The notes beneath the pieces are model-generated. The model saw only the letters and a list, made by a program, of their open reading frames with translations, was not told the origin of the DNA and did no database searches. This document shows, one piece after another, positions 22,541 through 36,200 of a stretch of 64,000 nucleotides of DNA. Numbering within the stretch: position 1 is the stretch's first letter; each line of letters starts with the position of its first letter. A program made the translations under genes and the position numbers. The stretch lies in the NCBI RefSeq assembly GCF_000003855.2, contig NW_003101668.1, positions 1,614,552 to 1,678,551 of the forward strand. The letters run 5' to 3'. The stretch comes from Blastomyces gilchristii SLH14081. Lineage: Eukaryota > Ascomycota > Eurotiomycetes > Onygenales > Ajellomycetaceae.

Positions 22541-22895
22541 TCAGAAAGTCAAAGTTAACCGCTTCACCACGAACTCACTCGATTTTTCGAATAAGAACCC
22601 GCCGATAGATCCATTGAAAAGCCCTCGATTATACAAGCATTTTGACCCCATCGCCGACTGCATACCCCGTGTGGTGGTGGAGTTATCCAGCCAAACATGA
22701 ACCAGATGTTGTTTGAAACTCCTGTGTGGGATTATCCCCCATTCTCCCCTACCACACCACAACCCCGGGCCAAATTGCCATATAAATTGTAAGGTGAAGA
22801 GACCTAGCCATATGCATCAATCTTCTTGATTTTGGAAGATTCCTGATCTGTAATTGTGGAGATATCTGAGAAGTGATCTCCATGAAAACCCTGTT

Positions 22896-23260
22896 TGTGG
22901 CGGGCTGCGCCCGATCAATCATATAGACTATTCCGTTACACTCCACAGATTCCAGCCGCTCCATTCTCGAACGCGTACGCTCCGATTCTCGGCCATTCTC
23001 GATCGCCGATCCTCGGCCGCCACGAACGCGTACGCTCCGATTCTCGGCCATTCTCGATCGCCGATCCTCGGCCACCATGAACATGTATAGATTCTTCCGC
23101 CCCGAAGCTCCACTGTGTATGCCATCACATACATGTATAAATATTCACTTCAATCACTGATTCTCACATTTTCTCTTTCTTTTTCTTCTCTAACATTTTT
23201 CTCTTTGTTATATAAGATCTATTAATATTATACTCATCTATTCAGTGTAGATCTCTTATA
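22896..23260 (+). repeat. Gypsy-A 5' LTR (partly unmutated)
   Basis: 365 bp. The first ~235 bp keep many CpG and CpC sites, while the rest is AT-rich. It contains a 55-bp tandem duplication (units starting 22969 and 23024, GAACGCGTACGCTCC). It pairs with the LTR at 28353. Confidence 0.92.
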
Positions 23261-23299
23261 CTAGAAAAATGTTCATTGTCTTCTTATTAGAAATGATTA

Positions 23300-26200
23300 T
23301 TCACACATTATCTTCTCATTAGAAATAATTATTCATTGAGAGATATCTGAACATGTAACAATGTGTAAAGAAAGAGAAACAATCAGTTAAAGTGAATACT
23401 GAGTTCTTAGATAGAAGCTTGCTTATCAGTCACTCTGACTCTGTAATAAGATTTTATAAGAGAATATCAGTGAAAGACCTGAGAGTTCTGATACTTAGAT
23501 ATATAAGAATACAATTGCACTTCTTCAGATTTCACAGATATCACACATTCAACAAACAATATAATCATGTCTAATGATAATATGAGAGAACTCTCAAGTG
23601 TGAGTATAGAAGTGATATCACAGTGACTCTGAGCAATGTTGAAATTATAACAGTAATAGATAGCAGACATGCATATAACTCAATAACTTTAATATAAAGA
23701 GATTTAATGATTAACTTATGTAATTTCAACATCTATAGAATTAAATACAAAAGTGTTAAAAAGAATACTTAGATACTTCTGTATATTTTAATACTTTCAA
23801 TCTCACTCTCTACTTATTATGAAGAATGGAAATGCTTATAAAACTGAGTGTAGATGAAAATGTCATCAGTTTATTAATTAATCAAGATTGATATATCAAT
23901 GAATGATTGAAGAATTACATGAAACAGAAATTCTACTCATGAATGAAAGCATGTGAATCAGTGTTGCAAATGTCTGACAATATTATCAAACATCTTAACA
24001 TTCTGTTTCAAGACACTGTTATATAGTAGAAAGTATTAGATTAATTACAGAGAATCTGACAGAGAAACATTTCTCTTACAACATTTATCCCTGACTTCAA
24101 TATCAAGATCTTAGAAGCAGGTGATCAATCTTGAGAGAATTAAATGAAGATTAACATGCTTAAGAAGACATTAACTTTTGAACTCTTACAGATTCTTATA
24201 AGTATAAATGAAGACTTCACTTATGAACATTTCTGCACACAGCTTCAGACATTGAATGACTATCTTATCAAGCTCAAGAGTATACAGAACAGTGGTAGAA
24301 GATATTACATCTCAGTTACTTATACATCTGTGCTGAAGAATAACAATGATGCAGATGCTATGAATTGAGTAGACTCAAATGTCTATATATAAGCAAGAGT
24401 CTCTGCTGTCTGAACAGGCTTCTGAGTTTCTGAGATCACTTCTGAAGAAGTCACTGATCAATATTAACAAGAAGTGTATATCAACTGTAACTGATCAGAG
24501 TACATTGCTTTTAACTGCTGATTAGTCTATATATCTTCTTGTTTAAAGAATGAATCAGTGTCTGTCTGTGTCAACTATATTATATTAGAGAAGAATTCAG
24601 AAGATAACTACAAGAATGCTCTGATGAAACAGAGAAAAGATTAGCTTCTGTTCAAATTTGTAAACAGAAGCTTGAAGAGATCAGATGATAATAATTTGAA
24701 GAGAAAATGATAATAAATACAATTCTTATATCTACTGTAATTAATAACATATATAATATGAAAGCTATAATAGACAGTGATCTATGTTACTATGTAATGA
24801 TAAAATCTTCAGTTATAAGATATTATAATCTTCAGTGTATTCTCTTATTAAAACTCTGATTTCTTGCAGAATTTGATGATTCAAAAGATGTTTATACCTG
24901 TTATATAATGAAACTAAACATAGATATAAGAGAACATTAACATGAAGATGTTTATATATATAAGATTAATAATCTCAATTATAATCTTATATTAGAACTT
25001 GCCTAGCTATCTGAACAAGATATCTTGTTAAATGCTTAAAACAGAAGCTTGATATTCTCTAACAATGATACAATTCACAAAGATGATATTCACAAGACTA
25101 TGAATCTTACACAGATCTCTGTCAACACTTATAAAATACTCTGAAAAAGAGGTTATTATTAAAATCACTGACAGAGTTGCTGATAAGATTATTAACAGCA
25201 GAATCATGTATCAATCTATTCTGTCAGTCTGACTGATATTAAAAAGACTCTAGAAAAGTTATTCTGTATTATAATAATAGATTCTTGTATGAAACTCTCT
25301 CAATAATATCATAAATATCTAGATGTCTTCTGATAAGATAATAATGCTACAGATCTACCTCTCTTATGAGGTTCAGAAGTGAATCACAGTATCAAGTTGA
25401 AAAAGAAGAACAGTAAGAACTCTGAATCATCATGAGACTCTCTTTATAACATGTTCTGAGATGAACTTCTTCTTCTTTGAAAGACACTTAATAATCTGTT
25501 GAATAAAGAGTTTATATGTATTAGTAACTCTTTCACTGCAGCCTCTATTCTCTTTGCAAAGAAATCAGATGAAGAACTCTGATTCTGTGTGAATTATCAA
25601 GAATTGAACAGATTAATAAAGAAGAACTGTTATTCTTTATCTCTTATCAATGAAACTCTAGCTCGCATTGAACAAGCTTAATAGTTTATAAAGTTAGATA
25701 TCATTACTGTGTTTTATAAGATTCATATCACTGAAGAAGATGAATAACTTACAGTGTTTCAAACATAATATAATCTCTTTGAATGAGTAGTTACACTCTT
25801 TGAACTGATTAATGCTCTTAGTACATTTCAGAAGTATATTAACTGAGCACTCTGAGACTTTCTTGATGAATTTGTATCTGTTTATCTAGATAACATCCTC
25901 ATCTTCACTGATGAATTCAGAAAGAAATATCAAGAGTATGTACAAAGAGTATTACAATAACTATAAGAAGCAGAACTATCAATTGATATTGATAAGAATG
26001 ATTTTGAAGATAAGAGTATTAAATATCTAGATTTTATTATAGAAGCTGGCAAGAAAATTCAAATGAATTCTGAGAAAGTCTCTATCATTCTTGAATGAGA
26101 AGCTCTGTATACTGTGAAAGATGTATAAAGCTTCATTGAATTTACTAACTTCTATCAGTGATTTATATGAAACTTCTCAGATATTATAAGATTACTTACA

Positions 26201-28350
26201 GAACTTATTAAGAAGAACTCAGTATTTCAGTAATCAGTGAATACTGAAGCTGTATTTACACAGATGAAGAAGATATTCATTAATATCTCTCTACTAATAA
26301 TATTTAATTCTAATCATGAAATAGTTGTTGAAGCTGATTTCTCTGACTATATAATAGAAGAAGTGATATTGTAATATGATAATAAAGATATTCTACAATC
26401 ATATATCTTCATGTCTAAGAAACTGAGTTCTGTTGAATACAATTATGAGATCTATGATAAGAAACTTCTCATCATTGTATACTATCTAGAAGAATGAGAC
26501 TCTGAACTCTGAAGCATCTTCAAATTTAAGATAATCACAGATTATAAGAATCTCAAGTACTTTATAATTATCTGTAAACTCACTGAATAATAGATACAAT
26601 GATCTGAATTTCTAAGCTGCTTTCATTTTACAATGCACTACTGCTCTGATAATCAGAACTCAATAGTAGATACTCTCTCACAATGAGAATAAGATATATC
26701 ATCTGATGTGACAGACACATACTGAATGAACTGAGAATATCAGCTCTTAGATTCAAAGATATTAATTGATCAAGATAGAACAACTCATGACACTATACAC
26801 ACTTCTCTGATTAGAATACTCTCTCTTCAAACTATTACTAATACTGATATCTTGACTTCTTCTGAATCTATACTGAATGAATTATGACATGCAACAGCTC
26901 AAACTGATGAACTTTTTCAAGTGCTTATTAAAGCAGTATATCAAGAAGCACTCTGATTCTTCTCAGAACTACATATAAGAACTGACATCTCAGAATACTT
27001 AATCAATGATAATAACACTCTGCAGTTCTGTAAATAATGTTGAGTTCTCTACTCTGAACTCTTATACACTCAGATAATGCAAGAGATGTATGATTTATAT
27101 ATAATCAGTCACTTAGATCATGAACAATTATATTGAATAATCTCTCAAGAGTGTCACTAATCTGAGATATTAAACAGTATCAGATATTTCATTTGAAACT
27201 GCAATTATTATTCTTTCATTATCTTATAAAATAACTATAGAAAAGATCTACTGAAATCACTTAATATCTCTGATAGAATCTGATGAGATGTGATAATTAA
27301 CTTTACTATTGATCTCTCTGAGAGTAAAGAGTTATAGAAACATTCTGATCATCATGAACTGATTAAAGCAAGAGTGTAATATTGAAATCTTGTAATAAGA
27401 TGAATACTAAACAAGTTACTGAAGCTTTTCTACAGAGTCTGTTCTATCAGATGTATAAATTACTGAGATTCATAGTATCAGATCAGAGCTGTCAATTTAT
27501 AAGCACTCTCTGAACAAGAATCTGTCAAGTTCTCAAGATTACACACTGTCTGTCAACTGTCTATCATCTCAAGACTGATGATGTGTCAGAACAGATAATT
27601 CAGACTGTAAAGAATTATCTTCACAAGTTCTGTAATTACTTATAAGATAATTGATATAATCTGCTTCTACATGCAGAGATCACTATCAATAAATAAGATG
27701 CTATTTTAACAGATATAAGCTCATTCTTTCTTATACACAGTTATTACATGAAAGTGTTAAATCTTCTAGAGATTACACAGTTCACACTGAATCTCTGCAG
27801 TCTGATTCAGATCACTGATAATATAGTAATAAAGCTCTGAGATACTCATAACTGAGCAGAGATCTTAATAACAACTGTAAAACAAGACTAAGAGAATCAA
27901 ATCATATTCACTAAGACTCTGTCAAATAATATAAGATAGAAGACTTGATGTGATTAAATCTTAAGAATATACAGATCATACATTCATCTTGTACACTGAA
28001 TTATCACTATATTAAGTATAAAGTGATAGAAGTTCTAGATAGTCATAACTATTATCTTAACACATTATCAGAGATTTATAATGTCTTTCATACAAGCTTG
28101 CTTTATCATATCATCACTGATCTGTTCTCTTCTCAACTGACATTCAACTGACAGCTGCCAGACATCATAGAAGAAGATAATAAGCTTGAGTGAGAGATTG
28201 AGAATATTCTTGATAAGAGATCTCATGATCACAGCTAACAATATCTTGTGAAATAAGTCAGCTATGATTAACTGATCTGAACTCTGAGTTTCATATTATC
28301 TGAAACAGCAGTTCTTGATCAATGAGAACTGCTTCTGAAAAAAGAGAGCT
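23300..28350 (+). pseudogene. Gypsy-A gag-pol relic
   Basis: Broken frames on the + strand keep recognisable Ty3/Gypsy blocks. A gag-like stretch is at about 24,144-24,370. The aspartic protease is near 24,750-25,010 (AIIDSDLCYY, NLNYNLILELA). RT is at about 25,490-26,050 (FCVNYQELNRLIKK, FLDEFVSVYLDNILIFTDE, where the YxDD box reads YLDN). RNase H is at about 26,280-26,700 (VVEADFSDY, KKLSSVEYNYEIYDKKLL). Integrase is at about 27,000-27,900. In-frame stops are frequent and mostly TGA where tryptophan is expected. Confidence 0.85.
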
Positions 28351-28352
28351 AA

Positions 28353-28717
28353 TGTGACAGACTGTGTCTGATCAATTATATAGACTATTCTGTTACACTT
28401 CACAGATTTCAACTGCTTTATTCTCAAACATGTACACTCTGATTCTCAGTCATTCTCAATCATCAATTCTCAGCTGCTATGAACACATACACTCTGATTC
28501 TCAGTCATTCTCAATTGCCAATTCTCAGTCATTATGAACATGTATAGATTCTTCCGCTCTAAAGCTTCATCACATACATCACCACATACGCGTATAAATA
28601 TTCACTTTAATCACTGATTCTCGCACTTTCTCTTTCTTTTCCTTCTCTAATGTTTTTCTCTTTGTTATATAAGACCTATCAATATTATACTGATCTATTC
28701 GGTGTAGGTCTCTTACA
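28353..28717 (+). repeat. Gypsy-A 3' LTR (heavily mutated)
   Basis: Same length as the 5' LTR (365 bp). Nearly all CpG and most CpC sites of its partner are changed here to TpG/CpA and TpC. It is followed by the CTGTT duplication. Confidence 0.92.
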
Positions 28718-30078
28718 CTGTTCATCTTTGATATTTCAAAACATTAACATCAAGTCTCATTCTTATACTGCTCTTCTCAGTCGGGCTCATTCTCAGCAGA
28801 AAAATACAAAAAGATATCTCAGTAATAATATTAAGTATATAATCAAGAAACACTTCTGAAGTGTAATCTTTATAAATACTCTGTCTGTCTTCAGTGTATC
28901 GAGACATTAATATCAAGTCTCACTCTCATATCATTTCTCTCAATCTAGCTCATTCTCAGCAGAATAATACAAAAAGATACCTCAGTAACAGTATTTAATA
29001 CATAATCAGTGAATAATGAGTCAACAGAACAAGTCAATAGTACATTAACAACTATAAATTCAGTATACTTTAAGATCTGACTGAGTCTTTGATCTCTGCA
29101 CAGTGAGATATATTAAATCTAGTTTTAATATCTTAATATTCAATAGATTCTGCAAGGGATTGAGAACAGCAATACTAGATTTTTATTGAATTTGAGAATT
29201 AATTCTATATTAATATAATCATTGATAAAGTCTTCTATTGTAAGTTATAAATAACCAGTTTCTCTACATCTCACTGACAATATTTATATTATTATATAGA
29301 AACAGACTTATATTCTCTATAATATTAAGACTCTGAAGAGAGAAAGCCTTGATAGAGAGTATACAGTAGTACATATCTTAGCAGTTTCTATCTCATTCTT
29401 CTGCAGCAGTTAATGCAAAAAAAAAGATCTTAAAAATAGTTTTTAACTTCTCTTGAAAAAGTAAGATGTTTTTCTCTGAGTTTTATATAATATTCTTATA
29501 AAGAATTAAAAACAGAGTTGTTTTCTGTTATAATTTCATATTCTTTTAAGTAAGAATTACTTTTTCAGTAGCTAAAGAGCTTTTATTATTACTTAATTCT
29601 TTTTTACACTCTTTATTAACTGATTTGAGTTGCACACTTATTGTGTGAGAAGAATTGAATGATTTAGAATAAAATTGAATAGTTTTAATCAATTTCTCTG
29701 CAAAAAATTAATTTATTTTTTATTAGTTTTTCTCTTAAAAACTGTTATATTATCTGATTTATTATCAATTGATATCATACTTTTTCTCACTTTATCTCAA
29801 GAAAGAGATTGTAAAGATTTTATTAATTTATCTTAAAAATCAATTTTAGTTTATTAGATTCTCTTTAAAAATCTAATCTAGTTACTGAACTAGTATGAAA
29901 AAAATCAGATGTTTTATATACAAAAGTCTTTTATTCTTCTTTTGAAACAGTCTGACTAACTTTTCAATTGAAAACAGACTTAAAAATCTCTTAATTAAAA
30001 CAGTCTGATCAACTTTTTAAAAGAGTGTAATAAATATCTCAATTGAAACAGTCTGATCAACTTTTCAGTGAGTGAGAA

Positions 30079-31690
30079 CAATGAGTTCAAAAATACACTC
30101 AGTTAATATGGAAAAAGATGCTTTCTCAAATGCTATTTCTGAGATTGAAATTCTGAAGAGAAGAAAGAAAGAAGAAATAGAGAAATAACAAGTTCTTGAA
30201 ATACAGAAACTTGAAAAAGTAAGCAAGATTCTTGAAAAGCAGTATCTGAGTGAGATGAATGAAGAAGTTCTGTTAATTCTTCATACTCAGACTAGACAAC
30301 TACAGAAGATGATCAAGTTCAAACTTAGAATTTCAAACACAGTTTAAAAAACATTGAAAATTTCTAGTACAATCACTGACTCTTCATTTTACTCTTCTTC
30401 TTTTTCTACTTCTTCTTCTTTTTCTACTTCTTCTTCTTCTTTAAATTAGAAGAAAACATATACTCAAGCAGCTGAATCTGCTGTCTCTAAACCTACTGTC
30501 TCAAAACCTGCTCAAAATGCTGAGAAAACTGAGAAGAATACTGCTCATACTTCTATTCATAGAAAAGTGAAGAAAAAAATACAAAAGAAGAAAAACTTTC
30601 AAATCTTCAGAAATAGAAGACTTATTCTCAAAGTCTTAAATCAGAATATCTTGCAAAGAAACAAGCTAAACTCAAATCTCATTTTCAGAATCAGAAATGA
30701 AATTAATCAGCAGTTCTTTTCTCAGTTAATGACTGATATTGAAGTTCAAAAATCAGTTATGACTTCAATTGAGTCATTCTTCTTTGAAAACTTCATTATT
30801 CTGACTACAATGTCTGAATTCAGTGCAGAATTTCTTATTCAGAATGAGAATCTCTGAAAATCAGCAGTAGAATCTTTGTTAAACACAATAATTCTATTTA
30901 AGAGATATGAAAAGTGAGATAAATTCATTCTTTATAATATTTCAGTTGAAATTTTTGACTGTGAAGAAGAAATGCTACTTTTCAAAAATGAACTAGAAGA
31001 ATACAACTCTACTCAACTGAGAAAAGAGTCTGTATAACTAAATTTAAATTAAGTTTAGATAAAGTAGAAGAAATGTCTCTTGTTTTAGTATATATAAAAA
31101 ACACTTGAACAGNNNNNNNNNNNNNNNNNNNNNNNNNNNNNNNNNNNNNNNNNNNNNNNNNNNNNNNNNNNNNNNNNNNNNNNNNNNNNNNNNNNNNNNN
31201 NNNNNNNNNNNNNNNNNNNNNNTCTTGTTTTAGAGACTTGAAATGTGCATTCTGTATCAGAGATCACAAAACTAGTGAGTATAAATATGAAACATGCTCA
31301 AAAAGAGATGAAATATGTCAACACACTCTGCTTAAGTGCTCTAATTGCAAAGAAAAATATGCATCTAGCTCAAAAGAATGTATGTTTGCTCCTAGAACTC
31401 AAAAGAACTGAAGAAAAGATGAAGCTCAAAGTCAATCTAGAACTGAAGAGAAGAGTCAAGCCAGTAGACTTACAACTGCAAGCTTAAAAAGAAGAAACTC
31501 TCAACTATCTAAATCTTCAAACTTTAATTCTTCAGCTAAATGTAAACAGAATTTGAATACTCAAACTTCTGTTAAGATTAGAGAATTGAGAAATAACTCT
31601 GGTGATAAACTAGATATAATGCAAGCTGTTGAGATCCCTACTTTTCAAAATAGTTATAATCTACTATCTGATGATAGTAACTAGATTCTA
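30079..31690 (+). pseudogene. LINE ORF1 (gag-like) relic, outer copy
   Basis: The frame opens with MSSKIHSV, then a charged helical region (EIEILKRRKKEEIEK) that is probably coiled-coil, a Ser-rich stretch, and downstream a Cys/His-rich zinc-knuckle region, partly lost in an assembly gap. It parallels the better-preserved inner copy at 37,400-38,886 (-). Stops and frameshifts interrupt it. Confidence 0.75.
31114..31222. other. Assembly gap (N run) inside the LINE ORF1 relic
   Basis: About 109 Ns lie within repeat sequence. The matching inner LINE region on the minus strand (about 37,740-37,890) is continuous and predicts the missing zinc-knuckle segment. Confidence 0.95.
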
Positions 31691-31879
31691 CTCTATCTCT
31701 ACTCTCTTTTAGTATGAATATACAATAAAAACAATAAAAAAAGTTTAAAACTCTTCAAAAATCACATTTATTCAAAATAATGTGAATAGAAACTCAAATT
31801 ATATTTATTCTTGTCTTCAAATTACATTTGAATAAAAAGTTGATTTTATACTACTTCAGGAATCAAATTTTGATACTGA

Positions 31880-32920
31880 GTAAAATTACATCATTTCTCA
31901 TTCAAGCTACTACTGCTTTCTACCTCAAAAGTCTGAGATAAAGTCAAGAGTAGTGATCTATGAAAGAAAGAGATCAAGATATTAATTTAATCTAAGATTT
32001 AATATCATGTCTGACCCTGATATTCTGGTGAGTGATATTATAGATAAAGAAAATGAGTTTAATACTATACAGCTCATAAATATCTATAATGAAAAGTCAT
32101 TGAAGAAAAATAACAATATCTGAACAATTGATAGAGGATTTCTGAACATAACTTTATCAAGAAACTCTATAATTGCAGGAGATTTCAATGCATATCATCT
32201 CTGATGAAATTCAGAATGCAAGAGAGTAGTGAGAGCTGATAATCTAGTTAAATGAATCTTTGAGCATTCAATAGATTTGGTTAATAAGTCTGATCAATAA
32301 ACATTCTTTAGAAAAGACATGAAACAGAAATCTATTATAGATCTAATCTTCATGTCACAAAATCTAATGAAAAGAAGACTTGTAAACTGATTTATTAATT
32401 CAAATGAGACATCAGAATCAGATCATGAGATTATTCAATTTGATATTGAACTGAGTGAAAAATAAATGAGTGAAAATCCTCTTCTCTCTAATTAGTTTAG
32501 CTTTGAAAAAGCTGATTGAAAAGCAGTTGAAGAAAGTATAAAACTGTTAAAATCTGAAAGACAGAATGAGCTATATTGAAATTCTGGTCAAGATATCTCA
32601 AATGAAATGCTTGAGAATAGAGTGAAGCTTATTACATCTATTATTCTAACAAGTGTTAGAGATAATATTTCAAAGAGAAAATCTTCTGAGTATTCAAAAC
32701 CTTGATGAAATGAGAATATCTCATCTAAAAGAAAAGAATTAGCTACTGCTAGAAGAGATTGAAAGAATGATGTAATATCTGATGAAGAGTTCAAAGCTGT
32801 CAGAAATGAATATTTTTCAGATATTAAAAGAGCTAAAACAGACTGCTGGAATAAATTTCTTAAAGAAGCATAAGAGAAGGAAGTTTTTAAAGCTTTTAAC
32901 TATACTAAAACAAGAAGTAT
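31880..32920 (+). pseudogene. LINE ORF2 relic, N-terminal part (endonuclease), outer copy
   Basis: AP-endonuclease blocks are visible: SIIAGDFNAYHL near 32,170-32,205, followed by a TGA where the family has Trp, and SNETSESDHEIIQFDI near 32,400-32,450. The frame is cut at 32,920 by the inner LINE and resumes at 42,810. Confidence 0.82.
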
Positions 32921-32978
32921 TATTATTATTATTATTCTTCAATTATAGATGTATGCAGTCAGAGACTATGACATCTAC

Positions 32979-32999
32979 CTGAGAACTTTTAGTTCTCAG
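32979..32999 (-). other. Conserved 3' UTR hairpin of the inner LINE
   Basis: CTGAGAACT and AGTTCTCAG pair around a 3-nt loop, about 45 nt before the (AAT)n tail. The same hairpin is at the 3' end of the outer LINE and of the composite element. A likely recognition element for the LINE RT (inference from stringent-type LINEs). Confidence 0.65.
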
Positions 33000-33296
33000 G
33001 GTTTTTCCTATATCTGTAAAGTTAACTATTATACATTCATCAATTTCAGATATGCAAAATCAGAAAATTCCAGCTCAGAATACAAAAACTGTTTACAAAT
33101 TACAGTGTTTTAATATCTTCTGATACTTTGAAATCATTTGACAATATCATGACAAAGGAAAAGAGAAAAAGAACACAGTCTTAAAGATAGACACATTAAA
33201 TAGATAGATAGAAAGAAATTGAAAGAAAAAGATAAAGTAAAGAGAGACTGTAACAAAATAAATTATTAAAAAATAGTGTATAGCTGTTTTAACAGA

Positions 33297-36200
33297 CTAT
33301 ATCTGATTAATTTCCTTCTCTTCATATTCAGATAATTCTGAATTTAGCCATTTTCTTATAGCTGCTTGAGTTTCTGATAGACAGTCTATTAAGTATTTAA
33401 TTTCTGTCTCAGTTGAGAATAAGAATCTCATATTTAATTGATTTAGATTATACTTCTCTTTCAATCTGGCTCTGAGACTATTGTATAATACACAGTGTAT
33501 TACAATATACTCAGGATTCTCATTTGTATTGCAGAATAAGCATTCTATTGAGTCAAATCTATCATCAAATCTTTGTATATAAGATTTGAAATAGTCATGT
33601 TCTAGTTTCAGCTGTATTATAGATGAGAATATTTTCATTTTATATTTAATTAAACAAGATTTTCACTTGGGTTTTGTTTTAAATCTTGAATAATGTATAC
33701 TCTTCTTTTGTTTCTGCCAGCTTTCATTTCACTTGTCTAAATAAGATTCTTTCATTTTTCTCTTTATAAAAGATCAGGACATAATTTTTTGAATAGATCT
33801 GCTTAATTCTGCACTCTTTTTTACAGCTGAATCAGTCAATTCATTGTCATGAATATTCATATGAGCAGGAACTCATTGCAGATGAATTATCAGCTTTGAT
33901 GTTCTTCTCTTTTGAATTTTTAAAACAGAGTTTAAGATCAGTTCAAGATTCATTTAATTATTATGAATCTGACTATTTCTAAGTCTTTTTAAAGCAGCTT
34001 AACTATCAGAGAATATTCATGTCTCTTTTAAACAATTTCCTCTTTTATGAGATTTTATTTCTATGAGTTTGAAAGCTTTCACTACTGTAAATAGTTCAGT
34101 ATCAAAGACTTCAGATTCACAGTCTAAATTTCAGAAATCTGAGATAAAATTGATATTATCTTCAGTATAAGCAATGCCTGTGCCTAATCTATTCAAATTC
34201 TCATTTTTTGAGTTATCTAAATAAATCAGAATACAGTCTTTTATATTGATTGTAGAAATTCTCTTCAAATACTGTTTATATTCTTTCTCTTTTGATAGTT
34301 CACTTATTTGTAAGTCTATAAGAGATTCAAGCTTTTCTCTTCAGAGAGATAACTTCTCATGATCAACTTTTTCAATATTTAAAGAAGAAAATTGATTTTT
34401 AATCAGAGAGTATAGTCTGTACAGTTGAGAAGGCATTTTCTTTGAAGAATTATTTTCATTTCAATCAAGAAATCTATTTCAATTCAGTTCATTTTCAGAG
34501 TTAATTGATGAAAATGAAGAAGAGACTCTTTCTCTGATTATATGATTTGAGCTCATCTTTATAACTCTCAGAGCATAGTTCATACAGGTCTTTTCAAATC
34601 TAATAGTAGAAGAAGGAATTGAAGCTTCAATTTTCATTACTTTAATAGAAGATGATTTGAATGCTTTCAGAATTCTTCTCAAGACTCTGTTTTACAGACT
34701 TTGAAAGAGTTCAGTGAAATTTTCTTGATTATTTCATCAAACTTGAACTTCATAATCAGCTACTGATGTAATACAGACTATATATAACTGTCTCATAGCC
34801 TGGAAGAATAGATCTCTCTCTGTATTTGATAGTCTGATTATGTTGTTCAATAGTCTTTCTGCCTTGACAGTTCTTTGTTGAATGTGATATTTAAAATTCA
34901 ACTTGGAGTTTAATCATACTTCTAATCATTTGATATTTACACTGAGTTTAATCTCTCTATTTAAAAGAGTTAGAGATAGTTCTTTCTTATTGAATCTAGA
35001 AAAGAAATGAATTAACTCAGTTTTATTTATATTAAATTAAATTTGATTAATATCTGCTCTAATAAAGATTTTCTTTGCAGCTTCTTCAATCACTTTCAAA
35101 TTCTCTTTGATAGTTTTTGAGCTGTAGACTAGATTAATATCATTCATATACTCAGAGATCATACTATTCTCATATTTCTATTTTGAATAGATATGCAGTG
35201 TATATTGGCAGATAAGATAGATAAGATTGAAGATTCTTATGATACTTCTATTTTTATCTCAGTCTTGTCTTATTTTATTTCATCAAAGAAAAGTTATATA
35301 ATTCTTTTAGATATAAAACAGTTATTTTATTTTATTAGAGAAAGTGACAGTTTTAACATCTTCAATATCTGAATTAACTTTGACTTTGAAACATAATCAA
35401 ATACTTCTTTTATATCAATAAAAACTGCAGTTGAGATCAGATCTTCATGCTTTGCTATTTAAATATCATGAACAACTGAGAGAACAGTGTCAATTGTAGA
35501 ACACTGTTTTCTATCTCTCATTTATTCACTGAATAAAAGAAAATTACTGACAGAGCTTATAAAAGATAGTTGAGTAGCTATTATCTTTTCTAAAACCTTT
35601 TCTAGACAGTTCAATAGAGATATTACTCTATATGACTTAAAAATTGAAGTTTTTCTATTAGATTTTATAAGAATCACTTCAGTGGCTTCTCTCCAGCATT
35701 CAGAATGATATTCATTTTTTAAGAGATTGAAAAAGAGCTCAAAATATTCATTCTTTAAGTAGAAGTATGTATTTTGATTAATTAAGTGATTAATTGAATC
35801 AGGCCCTGCAGCAGTCTTAACTGAACTTGAGAAGATAGCTGACTCTAATTCATCTTGAGTAAGATCAGGTCATTCTCAGTCATTTTCATTAATATAGTTA
35901 AGAAGTGATATATTCTCTTTCTCTGAATCTGAATCTGATGAGTTTTGAAAGAGAGTTCTTATAAAAGCTTGACATTTTTTCTTAAAAGAGTTTGCTGTAT
36001 ATGATTCATTCTGAAACTCATATTCTAAGATTGAAAGTTTTGCTATACTTCTTGTTTTAATATAGTTAAAAGCTTTAAAAACTTTCTTTTCTTATGCTTC
36101 TTTAAGAAATTTATTTCAGCAGTCTGTTTTAGCTTTTTTAATATCTGAAAAATATTCATTTCTGACAGCTTTGAACTCTTTATCAGAAATTATATCATTC

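Larger units (their letters stand above)
22896..28717 (+). mobile_element. Gypsy-A LTR retrotransposon, complete, inserted in the LINE 5' monomer
   Basis: Two 365-bp LTRs (22896-23260 and 28353-28717) begin TGT and end with TATA/TACA. CTGTT is duplicated at 22891-22895 and 28718-28722. Joining the flanks rebuilds the uninterrupted LINE monomer seen at 42,4xx on the other strand. The interior encodes relics of gag, protease, RT, RNase H and integrase in Ty3/Gypsy order. Total length 5,822 bp. It is dead through many stops. Confidence 0.93.
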
